A stretch of DNA of 64,000 nucleotides, taken from contig NZ_CP092183.1 in NCBI RefSeq assembly GCF_023499255.1, positions 627,501 to 691,500 on the forward strand, written 5' to 3'. The stretch's first letter is position 1, and every line of letters starts with the position of its first letter. Below are positions 41,904-49,596 of this stretch, one piece after another. Below the pieces are notes generated by a model that had not been told where the DNA came from, did no database searches, and was given only the letters and a program-made list of their open reading frames with translations. The position numbers and the translations under genes are program-made. This DNA is from Couchioplanes caeruleus. GTDB lineage: Bacteria; Actinomycetota; Actinomycetes; Mycobacteriales; Micromonosporaceae.

Positions 41904-43700
41904 GTGCGCTCTCCCTCGGTTTCCCGGTATTCGGCCGGACGGCTCTCGCCCATCCGCCGCGCCGCCGACCTCGAGCGGCTGCGTGACGAGCAGTTCGACG
42001 TGCTCGTCATCGGCGGTGGCGTCACCGGCGCCGGCGCGGCCCTGGACGCGGCGTCGCGTGGCCTGAAGGTCGCGCTGGTCGAGGCGCGCGACCTCGCCGC
42101 CGGCACGTCCAGCCGGTCCAGCAAGCTGATCCACGGCGGCCTGCGCTACCTGGAGCAGCTCGAGCTGCACCTCGTGCACGAGGCGCTGACCGAGCGTGGC
42201 CTGCTCACCAGCCGGCTCGCGCCGCACCTGGTGCGCCCGGTGCCGATCCTCGTCCCGCTGGAGACCGCCACGCCGCCCGCGCGGGTGTGGCACCGCCTCT
42301 ACTACGGCCTCGGCGTCGCCGCGTACGACGTGTTCGCCGGGGTGTTCGGCCAGGGCCGGGGAATGCCGCTGCACCGGCACCTGACCCGCGACGGCGCCCG
42401 GCACCTCTTCCCGAGCCTGCGGGCCGACAAGATCACCGGGGCGATCCGCTACTACGACGGCCAGGTCGACGACGCCCGCCTGGTGGTCACCCTCGCCCGC
42501 ACCGCGGCCAGCCTCGGCGCGGCCGTGGTCACCAGCGCCCGCGTCACCGGCTTCGTCCGCGACGCCCGCCAGGTCGTCGGGGTCAGGGTGCGCGACCTGG
42601 AGGCGCCGGACTCACCGGAGTTCGAGGTACGCGCCCGCACGGTCGTCGCGGCCACCGGCGTGTGGAGCGACGACATGTCCCGCATGCTCAGCGACGTGGG
42701 CGTACGCCCGGGGTTCCGGGTCCGCGCGTCGAAGGGCGTCCACCTCGTGGTGCCCCGCTCGGCGATCACGGGCGACGCCGGCCTGATTCTGCGTACGCCC
42801 ACCTCGGTGCTGTTCGTGATCCCGTGGGGCGGCCACTGGATCATCGGCACCACCGACACCGACTGGCAGCTCGACCGCTCGCACCCGGCCGCGTCCGCGC
42901 GCGACATCAGCTACCTGCTCGACCAGGTCAACACCGTGCTCGAGCGGCCCCTCACCGTCGACGACATCGAGGGCGTGTACGCCGGCCTGCGTCCCCTGCT
43001 CTCCGGCGAGGCCGACTCCACCTCCAAGCTCTCCCGCGAGCACGCCGTGATCGAGCCGATGCTGGGCCTGTTGCTCGTGGCCGGCGGCAAGTACACGACC
43101 TACCGGGTGATGGCCGCCGACGTGGTGGACCGCGCGGTCCGCCGGCTGGGTGTGGACACGCCCTCGCGCACGGACCAGCTACCCCTCCTCGGCGCCGACG
43201 GGTACGCGGCCGCGTGGCGCGACCGGCACGACATCGCCCGCCGCCACGGCGTGACCGCGGGTGTGGTCGAGCATCTGCTGGAGCGCTACGGCACCCTGAC
43301 CGTCCATCTGCTCGCCATGATCACGGCGGAGCCCGCGCTCGCCACGCCGCTGATCGGCGCCCCGGAATACCTGGCGGCCGAGATCGCGTACGCGGCCACC
43401 GCCGAAGGCGCCCTGCACCTGGAGGACGTGCTCACCCGGCGTACCCGTATCTCGATCGAGACGCCGCACCGCGGCGCCGAGACGGCCCGGCACGCGGCCG
43501 CGGTCATGGGTGACGCGCTGGGCTGGGACGAGGCGGTCCGCGACCGCGAGGTCGAGCACTACCTCGCCCGGGTCGAGGCCGAGCGGCAGTCGCAGAAGAT
43601 GCCCGACGACCTGACCGCCGACGCCGCCCGCCTCGGCGTGGCCGACGTCCGCGGCTACGCGGCGGACCGCGGGACGGACCTGCTCGACGTGGACCGGTGA
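41904..43700 (+). CDS. glpD: Glycerol-3-phosphate dehydrogenase (FAD, aerobic type)
   Basis: A membrane-associated flavoenzyme oxidising sn-glycerol-3-phosphate to dihydroxyacetone phosphate, with electrons to the quinone pool, 598 residues. It has the FAD Rossmann motif FDVLVIGGGVTGAGAALDAASRG, the family block GTSSRSSKLIHGGLRYLEQ and the substrate region WIIGTTDTDW. GLRPLLSGEADSTSKLSREHAV and the DAO_C C-terminal domain (ITRR-like LTRRTRISIETPHRG) complete it. Starts at 41901 and 41904 are both GTG; 41904 fits leaderless spacing. Its stop overlaps the DUF4031 gene (GTGA). Confidence 0.93.
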   Translation: MRSPSVSRYSAGRLSPIRRAADLERLRDEQFDVLVIGGGVTGAGAALDAASRGLKVALVEARDLAAGTSSRSSKLIHGGLRYLEQLELHLVHEALTERGLLTSRLAPHLVRPVPILVPLETATPPARVWHRLYYGLGVAAYDVFAGVFGQGRGMPLHRHLTRDGARHLFPSLRADKITGAIRYYDGQVDDARLVVTLARTAASLGAAVVTSARVTGFVRDARQVVGVRVRDLEAPDSPEFEVRARTVVAATGVWSDDMSRMLSDVGVRPGFRVRASKGVHLVVPRSAITGDAGLILRTPTSVLFVIPWGGHWIIGTTDTDWQLDRSHPAASARDISYLLDQVNTVLERPLTVDDIEGVYAGLRPLLSGEADSTSKLSREHAVIEPMLGLLLVAGGKYTTYRVMAADVVDRAVRRLGVDTPSRTDQLPLLGADGYAAAWRDRHDIARRHGVTAGVVEHLLERYGTLTVHLLAMITAEPALATPLIGAPEYLAAEIAYAATAEGALHLEDVLTRRTRISIETPHRGAETARHAAAVMGDALGWDEAVRDREVEHYLARVEAERQSQKMPDDLTADAARLGVADVRGYAADRGTDLLDVDR

Positions 43701-43972
43701 TCCTCGTCGACGAGCCGCGCTGGCCGGCGCGCGGGCGGCTCTGGTCCCACCTGGTCAGCGACGTGTCGTACGCCGAGCTGCACGCCTTCGCCGAGATGCT
43801 GGGCGCGCCGCGGCGCGGATTCGACCGCGACCACTACGACATCCCGGAGAACCGTTTCCGGATGGCGCTGTGGCTCGGCGCCACCCTCGTCGCCCCGCGG
43901 GAGGTGGCCGCGCGGCTGCGGGTGGCGGGGCTGCGCCGCCCGAAGCACCTCAACCGGCCGCCAGCGCTCTGA
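43697..43972 (+). CDS. DUF4031 domain protein
   Basis: A 91-residue protein with the DUF4031 pattern ILVDEPRWPARGRLWSHLVSD, ELHAFAEMLGAPRRGFDRDHYDIPE and a basic C-terminus (LRRPKHLNRP). The function is unknown to me. It is translationally coupled to glpD and overlaps the 3' end of the HD-domain gene (convergent) by 23 bases. Pairing of DUF4031 and HD-domain genes is common, and the two may share a pathway. Confidence 0.85.
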   Translation: MILVDEPRWPARGRLWSHLVSDVSYAELHAFAEMLGAPRRGFDRDHYDIPENRFRMALWLGATLVAPREVAARLRVAGLRRPKHLNRPPAL

Positions 43973-44603
43973 GCTCCCGCTCCAGATTGGCGCGGGCCCG
44001 GGCCTCCCACTCCTCGTGCAGCGGGGCGTGCCGGTAGATCGCCGGCAGCTCCAGCAGCGACACGAGGACCTGCGCGCGGGCCGCCCGGAACGTGTCCTCC
44101 GGGACGTGGGCGTACTCCCGGCGGATCGCCTCGGTGTAGGCGGCGTACCGGTCCGGGTCGGCGGCGAGGATCGCCAGGTCGGCGTCGCAGAGCAGCTCGC
44201 CGTCCGGGTCGGTCTCCTCGGTGGCGTGCCCGGCCGTCAGCCCCACCAGGCGCGCCACCTCAGCAGCCACCTCGTCCGGTGCGCCGAGCGTGGCCAGTAA
44301 CCCGCGCGCGAAGTCCGCGCTGTCGCGCTCGTTCGCGTCGCCGAGGGCCCGCGGATCGTAGACGGCGTCGTGCATCCAGGCGGCCAGGCGTACCCGGTCC
44401 GGGGCCGCCGCCAGGCCCGCGTGCTCGTCGATCACGTCCAGCACGGCGGTCAGGTGGCTCACGTCGTGGTACTGCCGCTGCGGCTCCGACCATCGCCCCA
44501 GCAGATAGCCGCCGGCGGCCTCGAGGTCGGGCTCCGCGGCGGTCGCACCGGCGCCCCGGGCTGCGGCGACCCAGCGATCGAGAAGTGATGTCACGGCCGC
44601 CAT
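43950..44603 (-). CDS. HD-superfamily metal-dependent phosphohydrolase
   Basis: A 217-residue protein of the COG4339 type. Metal ligands are visible in QYHDVSHLTAV, AAWMHDAVYD (the HD pair) and LLCDADLAILAADPDRYAAYTEAIRREY. It is probably a small-molecule or nucleotide phosphohydrolase in the cytosol; the substrate is unknown. ATG 44603 or GTG 44594 could start it. It diverges from the FUSC leader ORF. Confidence 0.85.
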   Translation of the reverse strand: MAAVTSLLDRWVAAARGAGATAAEPDLEAAGGYLLGRWSEPQRQYHDVSHLTAVLDVIDEHAGLAAAPDRVRLAAWMHDAVYDPRALGDANERDSADFARGLLATLGAPDEVAAEVARLVGLTAGHATEETDPDGELLCDADLAILAADPDRYAAYTEAIRREYAHVPEDTFRAARAQVLVSLLELPAIYRHAPLHEEWEARARANLERELRALAAG

Positions 44604-44621
44604 CCTGGCATGCCCGCCGGT

Positions 44622-44627
44622 TAGGGT
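44622..44627 (+). promoter_or_regulatory. -10 element of a probable leaderless promoter for the FUSC leader ORF
   Basis: TAGGGT, 6 bases, then GTG 44634. The spacing equals that of the other leaderless starts in this window. Confidence 0.45.
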
Positions 44628-44633
44628 CAGGGC

Positions 44634-44723
44634 GTGACCGACTGCACCGAACTTCGCCCGCGCGAGCGGTCCCGGGCCGCGACCGTGAGGGCCGGGAGGG
44701 CATGCCAGGAAGGCACAGCATGA
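44634..44723 (+). CDS. Possible 29-residue leader peptide overlapping the FUSC gene
   Basis: A leaderless-type GTG at 44634 opens a 29-codon frame (VTDCTELRPRERSRAA...) that ends in TGA at 44721-44723, sharing ATGA with the FUSC ATG at 44720. The peptide is Arg-rich with two cysteines and is not similar to anything I know. The FUSC gene also has its own AGGAAGG site inside this ORF. Such an arrangement could couple translation of the exporter to that of the leader. The call rests on spacing and overlap only. Confidence 0.4.
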   Translation: MTDCTELRPRERSRAATVRAGRACQEGTA

Positions 44724-45928
44724 CGGACCCCGAGGCGCAGCACAGGCTCGCCGCCGTCCTCGCCGAGGTGCACGGCCGGTCCCGGTCCGGGGCGGGCGCC
44801 GGCTGGTCCCGCATCCGCGCGGCCTCCGGCCTGGCCCTGCAGGCGGGCGTAGCGGCGGGTATCGCGTGGTTCGTCGCCCATGACCTCATCGGGCGGCCGG
44901 CGCCGTTCTTCGCGCCGATCGCGGCCGTGATCACGCTCGCGTCGTCGGTCGGGCAGCGGGCCCGGCGTACGGTCGAACTCGTCGTCGGCGTGGCCATCGG
45001 CATCGGCATCGGCGACGCCCTCATCCTGCTGATCGGCTCCGGGGCGTGGCAGATCGGGCTCGTGGTGGTGCTGGCCATCCTGGTCGCCGCCGCGGTCGGG
45101 GGCGGTACGCCGCTCGTGGTGCAGTCGGCGTCGTCCGCGGTGCTCGTCGCCACGCTGACCAGCACGACGGGGCTGCCGTGGACGCGGTTCTTCGACGCCC
45201 TGGTCGGTGGCGGGGTGGGCCTGACCGTGATGACGCTCCTGCTTCCGCTCAACCCGCTGACCGTCGTACGCCGCGCCGCGGACCCCGCACTCGAGGCCAT
45301 GACCGACGGGCTGCACGCCGTCGCTCGGGGACTGCAGGCGGCCGACGCCGACGCGGTGCGCGAGGCGCTGGCCCAGCTCCGCTCCGCCGAGGCGAACTTC
45401 GCCGCGTTCGCCCAGGCCGCCACCGCAGCCCGGGAGAACGTCGCCTTTGCACCGGCACGCTGGCGGGTCCGCGGGGCGCTGAGCCAGTACGTCGCGGGCG
45501 CCCCGGAGCTCACGTACGCGCTGCGCAACGTCCGGGTGCTGACCCGCAGGGTGATCACGGCGCTGGACGACAAGGAGACCATGCCCGCCTGCCTGCCGAC
45601 GGCGATCGCGCTGCTCGGCGACGCGGTCGGCTTGCTGCGGGAGGAGTGGTCCCGGGCGGCCGAGCCCGAGGCGACGCGGGAACGGGCGCTGCGCGCGGCG
45701 GCCGAGGCGGGGCGCGCGTACGACGAAGGGGTCGGCTTCTCGGGCAGCGTGGTCGTGGCCCAGATCCGCACGACGGTCACGGACCTGCTGCGCGCCACCG
45801 GGATCGAGCACGGCCAGGCCCCGCGCCTGGTCCGGCGCGCGGTCGGCCGGCACGCCCGCAACCAGGCCGCCCGCCGCACCTCCGTTTTCCGGCGCCGCAC
45901 CTTCGTCCTCCGCCGCCGCGACGCTTGA
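44720..45928 (+). CDS. FUSC-type (aromatic acid exporter) membrane protein
   Basis: A 402-residue protein. The N-terminal half has about six membrane segments with the FUSC pattern FFAPIAAVITLASSVGQRARRTVELVVGVAIGIGIGD and VVQSASSAVLVATL; the C-terminal half is helical and cytoplasmic, ending in an Arg-rich tail (RRTSVFRRRTFVLRRRDA). FUSC/ArAE proteins export aromatic carboxylic acids or related compounds, but the substrate here is unknown. Its stop codon lies inside the first unit of the 26-bp repeat array, so the array has shaped the C-terminus. Confidence 0.85.
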   Translation: MTDPEAQHRLAAVLAEVHGRSRSGAGAGWSRIRAASGLALQAGVAAGIAWFVAHDLIGRPAPFFAPIAAVITLASSVGQRARRTVELVVGVAIGIGIGDALILLIGSGAWQIGLVVVLAILVAAAVGGGTPLVVQSASSAVLVATLTSTTGLPWTRFFDALVGGGVGLTVMTLLLPLNPLTVVRRAADPALEAMTDGLHAVARGLQAADADAVREALAQLRSAEANFAAFAQAATAARENVAFAPARWRVRGALSQYVAGAPELTYALRNVRVLTRRVITALDDKETMPACLPTAIALLGDAVGLLREEWSRAAEPEATRERALRAAAEAGRAYDEGVGFSGSVVVAQIRTTVTDLLRATGIEHGQAPRLVRRAVGRHARNQAARRTSVFRRRTFVLRRRDA

Positions 45929-46156
45929 GCCGGTCCCGCCGCCGCGACGCTTGAGCCGGTCGCGTCGCCGCGACGCTTGATCCGGTCCCGCCGCCGCGAC
46001 GCTTGAGCCGGTCGCGTCGCCGCGACGCTTGAGCCGGTCGCGTCGCCGCGACGCTTGAGCCGGTCCCGTCGCCGCGACGCTTGAGCCGGTCGCGTCGCCG
46101 CGACGCTTGATCCGGTTCCTTCGCCGGGGTGCTTGATCGGTTCCGTCGGCGTGGCC
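45923..46156 (+). repeat. Tandem 26-bp repeat array with hairpin-forming units
   Basis: About nine units, GCTTGAGCCGGTCGCGTCGCCGCGAC or close variants (split here as GCTTGAGCCG + GTCGCGTCGC + CGCGAC), starting at 45923, 45949, 45975 and so on every 26 bases; the last two are degenerate. In many units GTCGCG-TCGC-CGCGAC makes a perfect stem-loop. The array begins at the FUSC stop and ends 35 bases before the PrsW start; it may act as a tandem transcript end. Confidence 0.88.
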
Positions 46157-46179
46157 ACGCCGGGGCGCGGCCGGGTGGC

Positions 46180-46185
46180 TACGCT
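46180..46185 (+). promoter_or_regulatory. -10 element of a probable leaderless promoter for the PrsW gene
   Basis: TACGCT, 6 bases, then ATG 46192. Confidence 0.45.
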
Positions 46186-46191
46186 GGCGGC

Positions 46192-47904
46192 ATGGCCGAC
46201 GTAGCTTCCGGACCGCCCGATCCGACCCCGCCACCGGGGCCCGCCGCGTCGTCCGCCCCCGCCGCTGCACCGCCCGCGCCCGCCGCCGCACCGGCCGCTG
46301 CGCCGCCGGCGGCCCTCGCCGCGGCATCCGCTTCCCCCGCAGGGTGGGGCGCGCCCGCGGAGGGGTGGGCCGCAGCCGGGCCGGACGGGCAGCCGGTCGC
46401 CGGGACGACGGTGCCGTTCGACGCGGCCTACCGGGCGCCCGACCCCGCGACGCTGCCGCCCATGCCCCGGCGCCGCGCCGGGTGGCGGCGCTGGCTGCCG
46501 CTGGTCGGCATCATCGGCTTCATCGCGATCTGCGCGATCGCCATGCTGGTCATCCTCGGGTTCAGCAACGGTCCCGTCGGCCTCGTGGTCGGCCTCACCG
46601 CCGCGATCCTGCCGGTGCCGGTGCTGGTCAGCTGCTTCCTCTGGCTCGACCGGTACGAGCCCGAGCCGATCCGCTACCTCGTGTTCTGCTTCGCGTGGGG
46701 CTCGGCGGTCGCCACGCTCGTGGCTATCGGCGTGAACAGCTTCGCGGCCTGGGGCTTCGACAAGCTCGGTCTGCCGGAGGCCCTCGTCGCGGTGCTCGTC
46801 GCGCCGTTCATCGAGGAGTCGATGAAGGCACTCGGCCCGATCCTGCTGTTCTGGCGCCGCCGCCGGGAATGGTCCGGGATCACCGACGGCATCGTCTACT
46901 GTGGGCTGTCCGCGCTGGGCTTCGCCATGGTGGAGAACGTGCTCTACCTCGGCGGCCACGGGTACGCGTCGGGCGCCGACCAGTACGGTCCCGCCACCGG
47001 CGTGCAGAACCTCTTCCTGATCTTCATCGTGCGGATCATCTTCACCGGCTTCGCGCACCCGCTGTTCACGTCGATGACCGGCATCGGCCTGGGCGTCGCC
47101 TCCCGGTCGGGCGACCGCCGGGTGCGCTGGCTCGCCCCGATCGCCGGCCTGCTGCTCGCGATGATCCTGCACGGCACGTTCAACCTGCTGCCCACGCTCT
47201 CCGTGGCGACCGGCAAGACCCTGATCATGCTGTACGGCTACCTCGGCTTCATGGTCCCGTTCTTCTTCGCGGCGGTCGGCTTCGCGATCGCGTTGCGGGG
47301 CTACGAGGGGCGGCTCAGCGAGCGGGTGCTGCCGGAGTACGTGCGGACGGGCTGGCTCTCCCCGCCGGAGGTGGCGACGCTGGGCAGCCTCGGCCGCCGC
47401 CACTCGGCCCGGCAGTGGGCGAAGCGGGTCGCCGGTGACCCGGGTCTGCGGGCGATGCGCGGCTTCCAGGCGGCCGCCACCCAGCTCGCGCTGCTGCGGG
47501 ACGGCATGCGACGCGGCCTGCACCGCAAGCCCGAGGACCAGCAGCGGGCGCAGGACGAGGAACGCAAGCTGCTCACGGACATCTCGGGCTACCGGTCGGT
47601 CTTCGTGGGACGTGACCCGCAGATGCCGCGGGCGTTCTGGGACGGCGCGAGCTATCAGATCGCCTTCCCGGACGGCGTGACGCGTACGGTGCGGGCGCCG
47701 GAGGAGCCGGTGGTGCCGGTCCCGGTGCGCCTGGCACCGCAGATGCCGGCGTACACCTACCCGGGCTACGCCCCGCCGCCGCCCTCCTACGGCCCGCCGC
47801 CGCCGTACAACTACGGCCAGCCGCCGCCCTACAACTACGGTCCGCCGCCGCCGTACAACTACGGTCCACCGCCGTACAACTACGGCCCGCCGCCTCGCTA
47901 CTAG
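46192..47904 (+). CDS. PrsW-family intramembrane protease with Tyr/Pro repeat tail
   Basis: A 570-residue protein. An Ala/Pro-rich cytoplasmic N-terminus (about 1-95) precedes eight or so membrane spans. The PrsW/CPBP active-site motifs are LVAPFIEESMKA (EE pair), LSALGFAMVENVLYL, GFAHPLFTSMTG and ILHGTFN. In Bacillus PrsW cuts an anti-sigma factor; the substrate here is unknown. After the membrane domain come a cytoplasmic helical region and a C-terminal tail of five PPPYNYG repeats. The stop overlaps that of the GroES-like gene (convergent). Confidence 0.88.
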   Translation: MADVASGPPDPTPPPGPAASSAPAAAPPAPAAAPAAAPPAALAAASASPAGWGAPAEGWAAAGPDGQPVAGTTVPFDAAYRAPDPATLPPMPRRRAGWRRWLPLVGIIGFIAICAIAMLVILGFSNGPVGLVVGLTAAILPVPVLVSCFLWLDRYEPEPIRYLVFCFAWGSAVATLVAIGVNSFAAWGFDKLGLPEALVAVLVAPFIEESMKALGPILLFWRRRREWSGITDGIVYCGLSALGFAMVENVLYLGGHGYASGADQYGPATGVQNLFLIFIVRIIFTGFAHPLFTSMTGIGLGVASRSGDRRVRWLAPIAGLLLAMILHGTFNLLPTLSVATGKTLIMLYGYLGFMVPFFFAAVGFAIALRGYEGRLSERVLPEYVRTGWLSPPEVATLGSLGRRHSARQWAKRVAGDPGLRAMRGFQAAATQLALLRDGMRRGLHRKPEDQQRAQDEERKLLTDISGYRSVFVGRDPQMPRAFWDGASYQIAFPDGVTRTVRAPEEPVVPVPVRLAPQMPAYTYPGYAPPPPSYGPPPPYNYGQPPPYNYGPPPPYNYGPPPYNYGPPPRY

Positions 47905-48239
47905 AGGTAGAGGCCGGTTCCGTCCGACTCGACCCGGCTCGCCGCCACGGCGTGCACGTCCCGCTCGCGCAGCAGCACGTACTCCTTGCCGTGCAGCTCC
48001 ACCTCCGAGCGCTCCTCCGGGTCGAACAGGACCCGGTCGCCGACGACGATGGAACGGACGTTGGGTCCCACGCCGACCGCCTTGGCCCAGGAGAGGCGGC
48101 GGCCCACGGACGCGGTGGCCGGGATCACGATGCCTCCGCTGGACCGGCGCTCGCCCTCGCCGCCGTCGAGACGGACGAGGACTCGGTCGTGCAGCATGCG
48201 GATCGGCAGCCCGGCCTCGGACTCGGTGTCGGTGCTCAC
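47901..48239 (-). CDS. GroES-family co-chaperonin paralogue
   Basis: A 112-residue protein of the Cpn10 fold: IRMLHDRVLVRLDG, a mobile-loop-like GGEGERRSSGGIVIPATA, then VGPNVRSIVVGDRVLFDPEERSEVELHGKEYVLLRERDVHAV. The loop is Arg/Ser-rich where typical GroES has acidic and Thr residues. It is not beside groEL; a canonical groES is expected elsewhere. The GTG start is of the leaderless kind (TACCGT, 6 bases, GTG). It may cap the stand-alone GroEL or act on other partners; this is inference. Confidence 0.85.
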   Translation of the reverse strand: MSTDTESEAGLPIRMLHDRVLVRLDGGEGERRSSGGIVIPATASVGRRLSWAKAVGVGPNVRSIVVGDRVLFDPEERSEVELHGKEYVLLRERDVHAVAASRVESDGTGLYL

Positions 48240-48245
48240 GAGAGG

Positions 48246-48293
48246 ACGGTACGCCCGCGCCTGACGTGCGCGTGTGCCGGTCTGGACTACGGT
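48246..48293. promoter_or_regulatory. Divergent -10 elements for the GroES-like and AI-2E genes
   Basis: Minus strand: TACCGT (48246-48251), 6 bases before GTG 48239. Plus strand: TACGGT (48288-48293), 34 bases before the TTG at 48328. Confidence 0.45.
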
Positions 48294-48327
48294 GTTACCG
48301 CGTGTCGAGGGCGAGGGGGTCGCGCGG

Positions 48328-49596
48328 TTGAGCCGCTTGCAACGGGTACGGGAGAACCTTCGCAGGGCGTACGAGTCGGGGCGGGAATCGGTGCGCACCG
48401 CGCGCGCCGACGGTGACCACCCGCCGGAGGAGCCCGAGATCGAGTTCGAGCCGCCGCCGCCCCCGCCGGTGGACGAGCACCACTCCACGACGAGCCGCGA
48501 CGACGCGGAGGTGCCGCACTCGCTGCGGATCGCCGCCGCGTGGTCGTGGCGGCTGATCGTCGTCGGCGTGGTCGGCTGGGTGCTGCTGCGCGTGATCAGC
48601 GTGATCAGCGTCGTCGTGATCCCGCTCGCGATCGCGCTGCTGCTCTCCGCGTTGCTCGCGCCGGCCGTCGGCTGGCTGCTCAAGCTGCGGCTGCCGCCCT
48701 CGCTGGCGACGTTCCTGGTCCTCATCTGCGGGCTGGCCGCGGTCGCGGGCACGCTGACGCTGGTGGTCAACCAGTTCATCAACGGCCTGCCGCAGCTCGT
48801 CGACAACGCCAGCACGGGCATCCGGCAGATCCAGGACTGGGCCCGGACCGGCCCGCTGCACCTCTCCGACGCCCAGGTCGACCAGGCCATCGACTCGGTG
48901 CAGGAGTGGATCAACTCGAACACGTCGCAGCTGACGGCCACCGGCTTCGCCACCGCCGCCACCCTGGCGGAGGTGCTGACGAGCGCGGTGCTGGTGCTCT
49001 TCGCGACGTTCTTCTTCCTGCGCGACGGGCGGAAGATCTGGCGCTTCATCGTCCGCCTGTTCCCGGTCAACGCCCGGTGGAGCCTGTCGGACGCCGGCGA
49101 CGCCTCGTGGGCGACCCTCGGCTCTTACGTCCGCGCGACCGTGCTGGTCGCCTTCATAGACGCCACCGGCATCGGCCTGGCGCTGGTCTTCCTGAAGGTG
49201 CCGTTCCCGTTCCCGCTGGCCGCGCTCGTCTTCCTCGGCGCCTTCATCCCCATCGTCGGTGCGAGCGTCTCGGGGGCGGTCGCCGTGCTGGTCGCGCTCG
49301 TGGACCAGGGCTGGATCGTCGCGCTGATCGTGCTCGGTGCGGTGATCCTGGTGCAGCAGGTCGAGGGGCACATTCTGCAGCCCCTGATCATGGGGCGTGC
49401 CGTCGCGATCCATCCGCTCGTGGTGATCGTCGGCATCGCCTCCGGTGTGGTGCTCGCCGGGATCATCGGCGCGCTGGTCGCCGTGCCGCTCATCGCGGTG
49501 CTGAACACCGGCGTCAGACGGCTGGTCCGGCGCCGGCCGGAGGTGCCGCCGAACGCGGTCGTGGTCCCCACCGGCGGCGCCCTCGACGCGAAGTGA
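48328..49596 (+). CDS. AI-2E family transporter
   Basis: A 422-residue polytopic membrane protein. After an acidic, Pro-rich cytoplasmic N-terminus (EPEIEFEPPPPPPVDEHH) come about eight spans with the family pattern ISVVVIPLAIALLLSALLAPAVGWL and FLGAFIPIVGASVSGAVAVLVAL; VEGHILQPLIMGRAVAIHPLVVI is the conserved late block. The family includes TqsA (autoinducer-2 export) and Na+/H+ antiporters, so the substrate is open. TTG 48328 (LSRLQRVRENLRRAYESG) with GAGGGGG upstream is chosen; GTG 48274 is in frame but lies before the likely transcript start. Confidence 0.85.
   Translation: MSRLQRVRENLRRAYESGRESVRTARADGDHPPEEPEIEFEPPPPPPVDEHHSTTSRDDAEVPHSLRIAAAWSWRLIVVGVVGWVLLRVISVISVVVIPLAIALLLSALLAPAVGWLLKLRLPPSLATFLVLICGLAAVAGTLTLVVNQFINGLPQLVDNASTGIRQIQDWARTGPLHLSDAQVDQAIDSVQEWINSNTSQLTATGFATAATLAEVLTSAVLVLFATFFFLRDGRKIWRFIVRLFPVNARWSLSDAGDASWATLGSYVRATVLVAFIDATGIGLALVFLKVPFPFPLAALVFLGAFIPIVGASVSGAVAVLVALVDQGWIVALIVLGAVILVQQVEGHILQPLIMGRAVAIHPLVVIVGIASGVVLAGIIGALVAVPLIAVLNTGVRRLVRRRPEVPPNAVVVPTGGALDAK

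Noticed and set aside
45923..46156. CRISPR array
   Set aside because: Units are contiguous with no unique spacers, and no cas genes are present.
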